Below are positions 8,325 to 16,816 of a DNA stretch of 64,000 nt, piece by piece; position 1 is the stretch's first letter, and every line of letters starts with the position of its first letter. Under the pieces are notes generated by a model. That model saw only the letters and a program-made list of their open reading frames with translations, made no database searches and had not been told where the DNA came from. The stretch is from Nocardioides conyzicola. GTDB lineage: Bacteria > Actinomycetota > Actinomycetes > Propionibacteriales > Nocardioidaceae. The translations under genes and the position numbers were made by a program. The stretch covers positions 434,001 to 498,000 of the forward strand of contig NZ_BAABKM010000005.1 in assembly GCF_039543825.1 (NCBI RefSeq), in the 5' to 3' direction.

Positions 8325-8842
8325 CACTTCTCCTCGTGTGCTCGCGTGATGAGGTCACGCAGTGACGTGTCCTCGGAGAGCGCGGCGATGGCCCTCGACG
8401 CCCGGCTCTTGACCGTGCCGGGCGCGATCCCGAGCACGCTCGCGATCTGGGCCTCGGTCAGGTCGGCGAAGTAGCGCAGCACCAGCACCTGGCGCTGCTC
8501 GTGACCGAGCCGCCCGAGCGACGACCGGATGCTGTGGCTCAGCGACACCTCGGTCGCCGGGTCGCCCGTCGGCGGAGGCTCGGGCAGGTCCTGGTAGGGA
8601 ATCTCCCCGCGCCACTTGCGGCGCCTGCTGCGGCCGATGCCGTTGACCAGCACCCGGTAGACGTAGGCGTCCCGGTCGTCCGCGGCCGACACCCGGCCCC
8701 ACGCGGCGTAGCACCGGATCAACGCCTCCTGCACCGCGTCCTCGGCATCCTGGTCACCGCAGCCGAACAGGATCGCCGCGCGCACCAGGCGCGCGTAGCG
8801 GGCATCCACGAATGCCCGGTAGTCGTCCTCGTCTGGCTTCAC
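8324..8842 (-). CDS. SigE-family RNA polymerase sigma-70 factor (ECF type)
   Basis: 172 residues, the usual length for a minimal two-domain sigma factor. Region 2 is seen in YARLVRAAILFGCGDQDAEDAVQEALIRCYAAW and region 4 in LGRLGHEQRQVLVLRYFADLTEAQIASVLGIAPGTVKSRASRAIAAL, with the helix-turn-helix at the end. GTG 8842 has GAAGGA upstream. A 9-bp perfect inverted repeat (8856-8886) lies just before the gene and may be its operator. The downstream gene overlaps the stop and encodes a likely membrane regulator. Target promoters are not predictable from the window. Confidence 0.9.
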   Translation of the reverse strand: MKPDEDDYRAFVDARYARLVRAAILFGCGDQDAEDAVQEALIRCYAAWGRVSAADDRDAYVYRVLVNGIGRSRRRKWRGEIPYQDLPEPPPTGDPATEVSLSHSIRSSLGRLGHEQRQVLVLRYFADLTEAQIASVLGIAPGTVKSRASRAIAALSEDTSLRDLITRAHEEK

Positions 8843-8855
8843 GATCGTCCTTCGT

Positions 8856-8886
8856 CAGGTGCTCTCCTACCCCTAACGAGCACCTG
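8856..8886. promoter_or_regulatory. Inverted repeat upstream of sigma factor gene
   Basis: CAGGTGCTC at 8856-8864 is exactly mirrored by GAGCACCTG at 8878-8886, with a 13-nt spacer. It sits 14 nt upstream of the sigma factor GTG. The minus-strand spacer contains a TAGGGG-like hexamer that could be a -10 element, so the palindrome could be an operator or a hairpin in the leader. Only position and symmetry support this. Confidence 0.5.
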
Positions 8887-8950
8887 GGCCATCCTCCCGG
8901 TTCCCTCAGGACGTGCGAATCACCCCGTCGGCGGTGCCGGCGGGGTGGTT

Positions 8951-10210
8951 TCAGTGGGTATGTCGGGTGTGCGTGGTGTCCCAGGTGTAGGAGTACCCGT
9001 ACGGGGTGGTCCAGGTGAACGTGGTCGGGCTGGTGCGGGTGACGGTCCAGCCGCCGTGGGTCTTGTAGCGGTGGTGACCCCGGCACAGGGGCGCGAGGTT
9101 GGGGGACTCGGTGTTGGTGCCGTCGAAGTTCTCGAGATGGTCCAGGTCGGCCGGCCGTGCTGGTCTCGTGCAGTGCGGGAACACGCAGGTCGCGTTGGTC
9201 AGCACCGCCTGCTCCCGCATCGCCTCGGTCGGTCGGTAGGCGTCCGTCGACAGGTGCTCGTTGAGGTCGATGACCGGACGGATCGTGACCCGGGTGTTGG
9301 TGCCGGCGCACCAGCCCTTCACCTGCTCCACGGACACCGACGACCGAGTGTTCTCGACACCGGCGACTCCTGCCTCGGAGAGGTGGACGTAGATCACCAG
9401 CTCCCGCTTGCGCTGAGGCCGCGGTTCATCCTGGGTGCCTAGGTCGAGGGTCAGCTCCCGGCGGGCGAGCGCTCCGGCGGCCATCGACCGGCGGACGTTG
9501 AGCGACTCGGTGGAGCCGAGGTCGGCGAGCTCTTTGGCGCCGGCGGCGATCGCGTCGTTGAAGTCGATCGCATCCGCCAGGTCGAGCTCCCCGTCGACGT
9601 GGACAGTGCCGTTGAAGGACACCTGGTCCAGGTCCACATCCAGGCACCTCTCGTCGGCGGCCTCCCGGCGCCGCTTCTCCGCCAGCTGGGGGTCGAACCG
9701 GCGGATCGCGTCCTCGACGGCCCGGTCGATCTGCGCGAACGAGCACCGCCCGATGTGATGCGCGAGGTGGGCGTCCACGTAGCCGGCACCCGCCCGACAG
9801 AGCGGCTTGGTGGCCTGGGCGATCTTGCGGGCCTTCCACACCTGCACCCGACCCGACGTGACGGCGGCCCAGATCTTCGGGAGGCGGTAGCGGATCTCGA
9901 CCGCGTCACCGAGGTACGTCCTGCCAGCGTCGGTCGACATCCCCAACGCGAGGGCGAGGTCACCGACGCAGAACTCCGCCACCAACGGTGCCCCCGGTCC
10001 GGCGACCGCGAGCTCGCCCTGGGTGCCGTCCACGGTGGCGGCGTCGTCCAGGGTGTCGGTGGGGTTCATGACCGCCCACGCAACGGCCAGCTCCAGCTTG
10101 TCGATCTCGACCTGGTTGCCGACGAGATGGCGGTCGTGGAGCGCGGCCAGCACCTGGTCCGGGGAGTCGTACGACTCCCCGGATCGGGTGGTGTCCTGGC
10201 CTTCGCTCAT
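8951..10210 (-). CDS. DUF222 / HNH endonuclease (13E12 repeat-family) protein
   Basis: 419 residues. The N-terminal DUF222 region carries ALHDRHLVGNQVEIDKLELAVAWA and later the conserved WKARKIAQATKPL block. The C-terminal HNH nuclease module runs CVFPHCTRPA, DLDHLENFDG, NLAPLCRGHHRYKTHGGW, containing the zinc Cys pairs and the His-Asn-His metal site. This family is multicopy in mycobacteria and Nocardioidaceae and is thought to be a mobile or homing-like gene, with no proven function. ATG 10210 is chosen because homology begins there; the frame continues upstream only through the repeat array. The catalytic residues look intact. Confidence 0.88.
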   Translation of the reverse strand: MSEGQDTTRSGESYDSPDQVLAALHDRHLVGNQVEIDKLELAVAWAVMNPTDTLDDAATVDGTQGELAVAGPGAPLVAEFCVGDLALALGMSTDAGRTYLGDAVEIRYRLPKIWAAVTSGRVQVWKARKIAQATKPLCRAGAGYVDAHLAHHIGRCSFAQIDRAVEDAIRRFDPQLAEKRRREAADERCLDVDLDQVSFNGTVHVDGELDLADAIDFNDAIAAGAKELADLGSTESLNVRRSMAAGALARRELTLDLGTQDEPRPQRKRELVIYVHLSEAGVAGVENTRSSVSVEQVKGWCAGTNTRVTIRPVIDLNEHLSTDAYRPTEAMREQAVLTNATCVFPHCTRPARPADLDHLENFDGTNTESPNLAPLCRGHHRYKTHGGWTVTRTSPTTFTWTTPYGYSYTWDTTHTRHTH

Positions 10211-10344
10211 AGGTCTAGCCAAGCACTGGCCACCGACATTCAGACCCTGAAAACCCTTGTTTTGACCGGGATGTGGACAATTTCCAGAAGTATTTCCGCG
10301 GGTTTTTCGCGGCCGCCGGTGGGGTGATTGCCGGCGGCCGGAAA

Positions 10345-10919
10345 CCCGGCCGCGGATCGCAACCCGCTGCCCGCCGTACCCGTCGTAGCTGCCTATCGGC
10401 GACCAACCCGAGTCGACCCGCAGCCAACGCACATCGCCCTGCCCACGCTGCGGGGGTCTCGACGACGCTCGCTGGCGCTCGCTGCTCGACCACCGAGGCA
10501 AGCCGCAAAGCCGGGCAGCGACCGCAACCCACCTGCCCGCCGTACCCGGCGTAGCTGCCTATCGGCGACCGACCCGCACGGACCCGCAGCCATCGCACAT
10601 CGCCCCGCCTACGCTGCGGAGGTCTCGACGACGCTCGCTGGCGCTCGCTGCTCGACCACCGGGGAAGCCGAAAAGCCGGGCAGCGACGCCGACCCAAGAC
10701 CGCCTCACCCGGCGTAGCTGCCTATCGGCGACCGACCCGAGTCGACCCGCAGCCATCGCACATCGCGCTGCCTACGCTGCGGGGGTCTCGACGACGCTCG
10801 CTGGCGCTCGCTGCTCGACCACCGAGGACCCGCAAAGCCGGGCAGCGACGCCGACCCGCGACCGCCGTACCCGTCGTAGCTGCCTATCGGCGAACAACCC
10901 CAGCGGACCCGCAGCCCGC
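10345..10919. repeat. Tandem array, about 3.3 units of 162-166 bp
   Basis: The 741-nt gap between the HNH gene and glucokinase holds direct repeats. The landmark GTAGCTGCCTATCGGCGA occurs at 10385, 10551, 10714 and 10876 (last copy with slight change), giving periods of 166, 163 and 162. Each full unit also carries an identical 40-bp core at 10455-10494, 10621-10660 and 10784-10823, running from GGTCTCGAC to CTCGACCACC. Flanks between cores diverge by small changes while the cores are identical. No convincing gene or ribosome site is present; short open frames are by-products of the repeat. Confidence 0.88.
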
Positions 10920-10951
10920 GGTGACCGCACTACCTTCACTTCCACTGAGCG

Positions 10952-11893
10952 TCAGCGGCGGGAGAGGTCTGCGGCGCCGATGAGACCGGCCTTGTTGCCG
11001 AGGCGGGCCTTGCGGATCTCGGGGATCGGGCGGAAGCCACGGCCCACGAGCTGGCCGGCGAAGGCGGTGCGGGTGGGCTCGAGGAGCAGGTCCCCCGCCT
11101 CGCTCACGCCGCCGCCGATGACCACGACGCCCGGGTCGAGGATCTCGGTGAGGGACGCGATGCCCTCGCCGAGCCAGCGGCCGAGCTCGGCGAGCTGCTG
11201 GCGGGCGCCCTCGTCGCCGTGCTGTGCCGCCTCGGTGATGAGGGGGCCGGTGATCTTGTTGAGGTCACCGCCGGCGCGCTCGAGCATGCCGCGGGCGATC
11301 ATCGCGCCGCTCATGGCGAGCGAGCGGGCCTCGCGCACGAGGGCGGAGCCGCTGGCGTACTGCTCGAAGCAGCCGTGCTTGCCGCAGCCGCACAGGATCC
11401 CGTTGGGCACGACCCGCATGTGGCCGATCTCGGCGCCGACGCCGTTGGCGCCGCGGTAGACCTCGCCGTCGAGGACGAGCCCTCCCCCGACACCGGTGCC
11501 GACCGTGACGAGCAGCAGGTCGTCGGCGTCGTGGCCGGCGCCGTAGACGAACTCGCCCCAGGCCGCGGCGTTGGCGTCGTTCTCGATGACCACGGGCAGG
11601 TCGACGCGCTTCTCGAGCTCGCCCTTGAGGTCCTCGTTGCGCCAGGCGACGTTGGGGGCAAAGAGCACGACGGCGCGGGCCTTGTCGACGTACCCGGCCG
11701 CGCCGACGCCCACGGTCGCGATGTCGTGACGCGAGCGCAGCTGCGAGACGAGGCCGGCGATGGCCTCCTCGATCGCCTCCGCGTCCGTCGCCGGCGACTC
11801 GACGCGCAGCTCCTCGACGATGGTGCCGTTCTCGTCGACCACGCCACCGGCGATCTTGGTGCCGCCGACATCGATCCCACAGGCCAGGCTCAT
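10952..11893 (-). CDS. glk: ROK-family glucokinase
   Basis: 313 residues, the usual length of actinobacterial ROK glucokinases. Phosphate loop ACGIDVGGTK, catalytic Asp in VIENDANAAAWGEF, zinc site IGHMRVVPNG plus LCGCGKHGCFEQYASGSA, and the C-terminal VVIGGGVSEAGDLLLEPT are complete. It should phosphorylate glucose with ATP to glucose-6-phosphate in the cytosol. ATG 11893 overlaps the TGA of the upstream zinc-binding protein (ATGA). It forms the last gene of a leftward operon: SRPBCC protein, ArsA-like ATPase, zinc-binding protein, glucokinase. The tandem repeat array follows directly downstream. Confidence 0.92.
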   Translation of the reverse strand: MSLACGIDVGGTKIAGGVVDENGTIVEELRVESPATDAEAIEEAIAGLVSQLRSRHDIATVGVGAAGYVDKARAVVLFAPNVAWRNEDLKGELEKRVDLPVVIENDANAAAWGEFVYGAGHDADDLLLVTVGTGVGGGLVLDGEVYRGANGVGAEIGHMRVVPNGILCGCGKHGCFEQYASGSALVREARSLAMSGAMIARGMLERAGGDLNKITGPLITEAAQHGDEGARQQLAELGRWLGEGIASLTEILDPGVVVIGGGVSEAGDLLLEPTRTAFAGQLVGRGFRPIPEIRKARLGNKAGLIGAADLSRR

Positions 11894-12276
11894 CGGTCTC
11901 CCTCCTCGGGATCAGTCTGTACGTCGGGCTCGTCCGGCCAGTCACCGGTGTCGTCCAGGTCGATGTGCTCGACGCCGCCAGGGGCGGTCCGGCCGTCCGG
12001 CGACGCGGCCGAGAGCAGGCCGGCGAGGGCCTGGAGCGCTCCGGTCGCCGCCAGGGCGAGCTGTTCCTTCACCTCGGGGCGCAGGTCGCGCACCAGGTGC
12101 ACGGTCCGGCAGATCGGGCAGTAGGTGCACTCCGGTGCACCCGTGGCCAGATGGCCCTCGAGGTCGGGCGTGGCGTCCTTGGCCCAGTCGGACAAGGCGC
12201 CCAGCAGCTTGACGGCCTCCTCGGCCACCGTGCCGACGTCCGGCGCGTGGCCCGGCTCGTTCGTGTCCCCGCTCAT
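11890..12276 (-). CDS. Conserved actinobacterial protein with zinc-knuckle-like CxxC
   Basis: 128 residues. A helical N-terminus (VGTVAEEAVKLLGALSDWAK) precedes CTYCPICRTVHLVRDLRPEV, a Cys cluster that could bind zinc, then an Ala/Leu-rich helix and an acidic tail (DLDDTGDWPDEPDVQ). I recognise it only as a small actinobacterial protein habitually placed next to the ArsA-like ATPase. ATG 12276 has GGAAGGTGAC just upstream and lies against the ATPase stop at 12278, while its own stop overlaps the glucokinase start. Function unknown. Confidence 0.82.
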   Translation of the reverse strand: MSGDTNEPGHAPDVGTVAEEAVKLLGALSDWAKDATPDLEGHLATGAPECTYCPICRTVHLVRDLRPEVKEQLALAATGALQALAGLLSAASPDGRTAPGGVEHIDLDDTGDWPDEPDVQTDPEEGDR

Positions 12277-12277
12277 G

Positions 12278-13471
12278 TCACCTTCCAGCCTCGTCCACGG
12301 GGTCCTCGACGAACCGCACCTGCAGTTCCCCCTGCTCCACCCGGGCCCCGGCGATGCGATAGCGCGCCAGACCGGAGGGGAGCGTGATCAGTCGACGATA
12401 CGATCCCACGGTCACGACCAGATCGTCGCCATTGCGCGCCAGATCGACCTCGGCGCGTGACACCAGCGGCAGCGAGAGCCGTAGCACGGCACCGTGCTCG
12501 CCGCTGCTGATCCGGAACGGACCCCGCGCCTTCGACGTCGCCAACGGGTCGGCGCCGTCGTACACCTCGCGGGCGAGCGCGGTCAGCGCGTCCACCCCGA
12601 CGGGCTCGCGGGGGCGGTACGGCGAGCGCCAGATCGGCAGCCCGGCGAACGACTCCGCCACCCGCTCGAGCACCTCGTCCTGGGCGACCACCCAGCCCGC
12701 GCGCCAGTCGTCGGCGCCCTCGGCCGGGAAGATCCGGTTGGCGACGACCCCGTCCACGCGGTAGCCGAAGAGCGACAGCGTCGTGTACGCGCGCCGCGCC
12801 TCCGCCAGCACCACGTTCTCCGGGGTGAGCACGATCCGCACGCTGGCGTCCGGGCCGCTGAGCAGCGCGCGGACCTCCTCGAGCTCGGCGTGCAGCCGCT
12901 CGAGCGCGTCGAAGACCGAGTCTCCGGGCATCGGTACGCCGGCCGCGCGGCTGAGCACCGGGCGCAGCGCCTTGACCACGCGCCGCTCCACCGGCAGCAC
13001 CCGCTGCATGTACCAGCCGAGCGCCTCCGGGAGCGCCAAGAGTCGGAGCGTCTCGGCGGTCGGCGCGCAGTCGACGACGATCACGTCCCAGGCACCCGAC
13101 AGCGCCTGCAGCCGCAGCTCCAGGAGCGCCAGCACCTCCTCGGCGCCGGGGATGACCGTCAGCTCCTCGGCCGCCACCGGGTCCAGCCCCGCGACGTCGA
13201 GGATCGAGAGCAGGTAGCGCTGGATGTCGGCCCAGGACTGCTCGAAGCGCAGCTGGGCGTCGACCTGCTGCACGAAGAGCCGGTCGGCGACCTCGGTCGG
13301 CTCCGCGCCGATGGAGCCCGGTGTGCACCCGAAGGCGTCCGCCAGCGAGTGGGCGGCGTCGGTCGACAGCACCAACGTACGGCGACCCTCGGCGGCCGCG
13401 AGTGCCGCCGTACCGGCAGCGACAGTGGACTTCCCGACCCCTCCCTTGCCGGTGAGCAGGAGGATTCTCAG
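12278..13471 (-). CDS. ArsA-like P-loop ATPase
   Basis: 397 residues if started at CTG 13471. The deviant Walker A TGKGGVGKST occupies residues 7-16, followed by LVLSTDAAHSLADAFG (switch I) and VVDCAPTAETLRLL (switch II/Walker B), as in ArsA/GET3 ATPases. The C-terminal part after about 310 (GAVLRLSLPLVSRAEVDLARNGDDLVVTVG) looks like a small alpha-crystallin/HSP20-like beta domain typical of one ArsA subgroup. The start is unusual: no ATG, GTG or TTG exists in frame near the P-loop, and CTG overlaps the upstream TGA as CTGA with GGAG 5 nt before it. M. tuberculosis Rv2184c is the likely counterpart. Not an arsenite pump by context; client unknown. Confidence 0.83.
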   Translation of the reverse strand: MRILLLTGKGGVGKSTVAAGTAALAAAEGRRTLVLSTDAAHSLADAFGCTPGSIGAEPTEVADRLFVQQVDAQLRFEQSWADIQRYLLSILDVAGLDPVAAEELTVIPGAEEVLALLELRLQALSGAWDVIVVDCAPTAETLRLLALPEALGWYMQRVLPVERRVVKALRPVLSRAAGVPMPGDSVFDALERLHAELEEVRALLSGPDASVRIVLTPENVVLAEARRAYTTLSLFGYRVDGVVANRIFPAEGADDWRAGWVVAQDEVLERVAESFAGLPIWRSPYRPREPVGVDALTALAREVYDGADPLATSKARGPFRISSGEHGAVLRLSLPLVSRAEVDLARNGDDLVVTVGSYRRLITLPSGLARYRIAGARVEQGELQVRFVEDPVDEAGR

Positions 13472-13905
13472 AGCGACTCCACGCGCTTCTTCAGACCCTT
13501 GAGCGCGGTGTCGATCAGGATCTTCTCGCCCTTGCGCTTCAGCATGCCGATCAGCGGGATCGAGACGTCGAGCGCCAGTCGGTAGGTCACCTCGGTGCTG
13601 CCGTCGCCCCGGTCGGTGAGCGTGTAGGCGCCGTCGAGCGCGCGCAGCATCTTGCCCTCGACCAGGGTCCAGGTGACCTCGTCGTACCCGTCCCACTCGT
13701 AGGCGAGCGTGTACTCGTCCTTGATCGGGCTCACGTCGAGTGCGAAGAACACCTGCTCGGCCCAGCCGTCGTCGCCGTCGACGGTGACCTCGGCCTTCGT
13801 CACGCCCTTGGCCCACTCGGGGTAGGCGGCGAAGTCACCGATCACCGCCATGATGTCGGCGGGGGCTGCGTCGATCACGATCGACGAGGTCGTCTGCTCG
13901 GCCAT
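13468..13905 (-). CDS. SRPBCC (polyketide cyclase/dehydrase-like) protein
   Basis: 145 residues with the START-like fold pattern: SSIVIDAAPADIMAVIGDFAAYPEWAKGV at the start, a central beta-rich segment, and the long C-terminal helix MLKRKGEKILIDTALKGLKKRVE. Such proteins form a hydrophobic ligand pocket; the ligand is unknown. ATG 13905 is preceded by AGGGGGAC. Its TGA overlaps the CTG start of the ArsA-like ATPase. The pairing of an SRPBCC protein with an ArsA-like ATPase is conserved in mycobacteria (Rv2185c next to Rv2184c), so the two may act together. Confidence 0.88.
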   Translation of the reverse strand: MAEQTTSSIVIDAAPADIMAVIGDFAAYPEWAKGVTKAEVTVDGDDGWAEQVFFALDVSPIKDEYTLAYEWDGYDEVTWTLVEGKMLRALDGAYTLTDRGDGSTEVTYRLALDVSIPLIGMLKRKGEKILIDTALKGLKKRVESL

Positions 13906-13990
13906 CGTGTCCCCCTGGGTGTCGTGGGCGGTTCGGGCAGCGAGCGTACCGGATCGACCCGGTCCCGGGCCCGCGCGGTAACCTCAGCCG

Positions 13991-15790
13991 GTGCGCGAGT
14001 TCTCGACCCCCCTGACGACCGAGATTCCGTCCACCGGCAATCTCACCGACGACGTGGTGACCAACGCCCGCGAAGCCGGTTCCGCTGTCCAGTTCAGCCG
14101 CCGCTCGGGCGCGCCCGACGCGGGCTGGGAGGACGTCACCACCGCGGAGTTCCTCGCCGAGGTCAGCGCCGTCGCCAAGGGCCTGATCGCGGCCGGCATC
14201 GAGGTCGGCGACCGGGTCGCCCTGGTCTCCAAGACCCGCTACGAGTGGACGCTCTTCGACTACGCGATCTGGTTCGCCGGTGCGGTCACGGTGCCGATTT
14301 ACGAGACCTCCTCGGCCGAGCAGGTGCACTGGATCCTCAGCGACTCCGGCGCCCGCGCGGTCGTCACCGAGACCCCCGACCACCTCGCCCGGGTGCGTGA
14401 GGTCCGCGGCGACCTCGACGACCTCAACCACGTCTGGTCGATCGCGGACAACGCCGTCGACACGTTGAGCCGGCTCGGCGGGGACATCTCCGACGAGGAG
14501 CTCGAGAAGCGGCGTACGACGGCGACGCCCCTGGACCTGGCGACGCTGATCTACACCTCCGGCACGACCGGCCGGCCCAAGGGCTGCATGCTCACGCACG
14601 GCAACTTCATGTTCGAGCTCGGCGTGGCGGTCAACGAGCTCGACGAGCTCTTCCTCGACCACAAGGGCTCGACCCTGCTCTTCCTGCCGCTCGCCCACGT
14701 GTTCGCGCGGATCATCCAGGTCGGCTGCATCAAGTCCCGCACGCGCCTCGGCCACTCGGCCGACATCAAGCAGCTGCTGCCCGACCTCGCCGAGTTCAAG
14801 CCGACCTTCATCCTCGCGGTCCCCCGCGTCTTCGAGAAGGTCTTCAACACCGCCTCGCAGCGCGCGACGGCCGACGGCCGCGGCAAGATCTTCGACGCCG
14901 CAGCCGAGACGGCGATCGCCTACTCCCGCGGCATCGAGCGCGGCAAGATCCCGGTGCGGGTCCGGGCCAAGCACGCCGTCTTCGACAAGCTCGTCTACGG
15001 CAAGCTCCGCACCGCGCTCGGCGGCGAGTGCGAGTACGCCGTCTCCGGTGGCGCGCCGCTCGGCGAGCGACTGGGCCACTTCTACCGCGGCATCGGCCTG
15101 GTCGTCCTCGAGGGCTACGGCCTCACCGAGACGACCGCGGCGCTCAGCGCCAACCTCCCGGACGCGACCAAGATCGGCACCGTCGGGCGACCGCTGCCCG
15201 GCACCGCCGTACGCGTCGCCGACGACGGCGAGCTGCTCTTCCGCGGCGGTCAGGTGATGGCCGGCTACTGGCACAACGACGAGTCGACCGCCGAGGTCCT
15301 GGAGAGCGACGGCTGGTTCCACACCGGCGACCTCGGCGAGGTCGACGACGAGGGCTTCGTCCGGATCACCGGGCGCAAGAAGGAGATCCTGGTGACCGCC
15401 GGCGGCAAGAACGTCGCCCCCGCGGTCCTCGAGGACCGCCTCCGCGGCCACCTGCTGGTGGACCAGTGCATCGTCGTCGGCGACGGCCAGCCCTTCATCG
15501 CGGCGCTCATCACGCTCGACCGCGACTCGGTCCCGTTGTGGGCCGAGCAGCACGGCAAGGGCACCGACATCGCCGCCCTGGTCGACGACCCGGACCTGCG
15601 TGCCGAGATCGAGACCGCGGTCGAGGAGGCCAACAAGGCCGTCTCCAAGGCCGAGTCGATCCGCAAGTTCACGATCCTCCCGGACGAGTGGACCGAGGAG
15701 GGCGGCCAGCTCACCCCGAGCCTCAAGCTCAAGCGCAACGTCGTGATGCGCGAGCTCAAGGACGAGGTCGCGGCCCTCTACGTCGGCTGA
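13991..15790 (+). CDS. fadD15: Long-chain fatty-acid--CoA ligase (FadD15-like)
   Basis: 599 residues. The AMP-binding motif YTSGTTGRPKG is at 188-198, GYGLTETT begins at 375, and the C-terminal hinge GWFHTGDLGEVDDEGFVRITGRKKEILVTAGGKNVAP is complete. The enzyme activates fatty acids to acyl-AMP then acyl-CoA. The closest known layout is the FadD15 type of mycobacteria, which also sits beside the SRPBCC gene. GTG 13991 follows TAACCT (13979-13984) by 6 nt, a leaderless-type start. Divergent from the SRPBCC/ArsA operon. Substrate chain length cannot be read from sequence. Confidence 0.92.
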   Translation: MREFSTPLTTEIPSTGNLTDDVVTNAREAGSAVQFSRRSGAPDAGWEDVTTAEFLAEVSAVAKGLIAAGIEVGDRVALVSKTRYEWTLFDYAIWFAGAVTVPIYETSSAEQVHWILSDSGARAVVTETPDHLARVREVRGDLDDLNHVWSIADNAVDTLSRLGGDISDEELEKRRTTATPLDLATLIYTSGTTGRPKGCMLTHGNFMFELGVAVNELDELFLDHKGSTLLFLPLAHVFARIIQVGCIKSRTRLGHSADIKQLLPDLAEFKPTFILAVPRVFEKVFNTASQRATADGRGKIFDAAAETAIAYSRGIERGKIPVRVRAKHAVFDKLVYGKLRTALGGECEYAVSGGAPLGERLGHFYRGIGLVVLEGYGLTETTAALSANLPDATKIGTVGRPLPGTAVRVADDGELLFRGGQVMAGYWHNDESTAEVLESDGWFHTGDLGEVDDEGFVRITGRKKEILVTAGGKNVAPAVLEDRLRGHLLVDQCIVVGDGQPFIAALITLDRDSVPLWAEQHGKGTDIAALVDDPDLRAEIETAVEEANKAVSKAESIRKFTILPDEWTEEGGQLTPSLKLKRNVVMRELKDEVAALYVG

Positions 15791-15900
15791 CGCGCCTCAT
15801 CCTTATCGCACAGGCTGCATCGATATCGGCTGAACGGCCCGTCGACGAGACCGGTCCAGACCACTAGAACCCGTTTCGGACAGATCGGGTCGCCCCGTCC

Positions 15901-15955
15901 TAATCTGCTCCTGCTTCAACCCCGGCGGGGGCGGGGGTTGACGGCTTCGGCCGTC
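15901..15955 (+). promoter_or_regulatory. Leader with two hairpins before the Tad operon
   Basis: The 229-nt gap between fadD15 and cpaB holds a TAATCT hexamer at 15901-15906 that could be a -10 element. It is followed by a hairpin with arms AACCCC (15918-15923) and GGGGTT (15934-15939), and directly by GACGGC-TTCG-GCCGTC (15940-15955), a stable UUCG tetraloop stem. About 60 nt further on is the cpaB start. The hairpins could stabilise or attenuate the pilus transcript, or terminate read-through from fadD15. Confidence 0.4.
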
Positions 15956-16019
15956 GCCCATTGTTCTTCGACCGCGCCCGGGTTCCGAGCACGGTCACTC
16001 TCGGGAAGGTTTGGCGACC

Positions 16020-16748
16020 GTGGTCCATCGGAAGTTTCTGCTCGTCGGAGCGGTCCTCGCCGCCGTGGCCGGCGCGGCACTCGTGTTCCTGTACGTCCGC
16101 AGCGCGGACGCACGGGCGGAGAGCCGCTTCGACCCCGTCCAGGTGCTGCGGGCGACCGTCGCGATCGAGCCCGGTGAGAGCATCACCGCCGCGTCGCAGA
16201 GCGGCAAGCTCACGCTCGAGGAGGTCCCCCGCGACCAGGTGCTCCCCGACGCGCTGACGAGCATCGACGCGCTCGGCAAGCAGGTCGCGCTGACGCGGAT
16301 CTACCCCGGCGAGCAGATCGTCGCCGCGAAGTTCGGCAGCGACGCGGCACCGCCGAGCGCGCTGCAGATCCCCAAGGGCCAGATGGCGATCTCGGTGAAC
16401 CTCACCGACCCGGCGCGCGTCGCCGGCTTCGTCAACCCCGGGTCCGAGGTGGCGATCTTCGTCAACGGCACGGAGGAGGACGGCAAGGCCTACACCCGAC
16501 TGCTCCTCGACCGGGTGACCGTGATCGGCGTCGGGTCGACCACCCCCGTCGCCACGACGACGACCGACGACGCCGGCCAGGCGACGACCGAGGCGCTCCC
16601 CCGCACCCTGCTGACGGTCGCCGTCGACCAGGCCGACGCGCAGCGGGTGCTCTTCGCCGTCACCAACGGTGAGCTGGCGTTCGCGCTGCTCACCGAGGGC
16701 AGCGCCGTGGCGCCCGCCCCGCCGGTCACCGCCGACTCCCTGTTCTGA
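16020..16748 (+). CDS. cpaB: Flp pilus assembly protein CpaB/RcpC
   Basis: 242 residues. One N-terminal transmembrane segment (KFLLVGAVLAAVAGAALVFLYV) is followed by a SAF-domain region (VLRATVAIEPGESITAASQSGKLTLEEVPRDQVLP, TRIYPGEQIVAAKF) and the RcpC/CpaB domain (QMAISVNLTDPARVAGFVNPGSEVAIFVN). CpaB is an envelope component of the Tad pilus machine. GTG 16020 gives the leader seen in related proteins and lies 10 nt after GGAAGG; TTG 16011 would be only 1 nt from that site. First gene of the rightward Tad operon. Confidence 0.88.
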   Translation: MVHRKFLLVGAVLAAVAGAALVFLYVRSADARAESRFDPVQVLRATVAIEPGESITAASQSGKLTLEEVPRDQVLPDALTSIDALGKQVALTRIYPGEQIVAAKFGSDAAPPSALQIPKGQMAISVNLTDPARVAGFVNPGSEVAIFVNGTEEDGKAYTRLLLDRVTVIGVGSTTPVATTTTDDAGQATTEALPRTLLTVAVDQADAQRVLFAVTNGELAFALLTEGSAVAPAPPVTADSLF

Positions 16749-16816
16749 CAGGGGTCACCCAGCACCACCGCGATGCACCAGCAGTTCCAGAGCACCAACT
16801 CGGAGGGAAGCTCGAA

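Noticed and set aside
10211..10501. Upstream extension of the HNH protein and short frames in the repeat array
   Set aside because: The extension is translated repeat DNA without conservation. Frames in the array repeat with the unit and have no ribosome sites.
10345..10919. Tandem repeats as a CRISPR array
   Set aside because: Units are 162-166 bp with near-identical whole units rather than short repeats with unique spacers, and there are no cas genes.
8951..10951. Complete insertion sequence around the HNH gene
   Set aside because: No transposase, terminal inverted repeats or target duplication could be identified; only the HNH/DUF222 gene and the tandem array are present.
15791..16019. 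Small RNA gene in the hairpin-rich leader before cpaB
   Set aside because: Two hairpins and a -10-like box are visible, but there is no known RNA family pattern; described as leader only.
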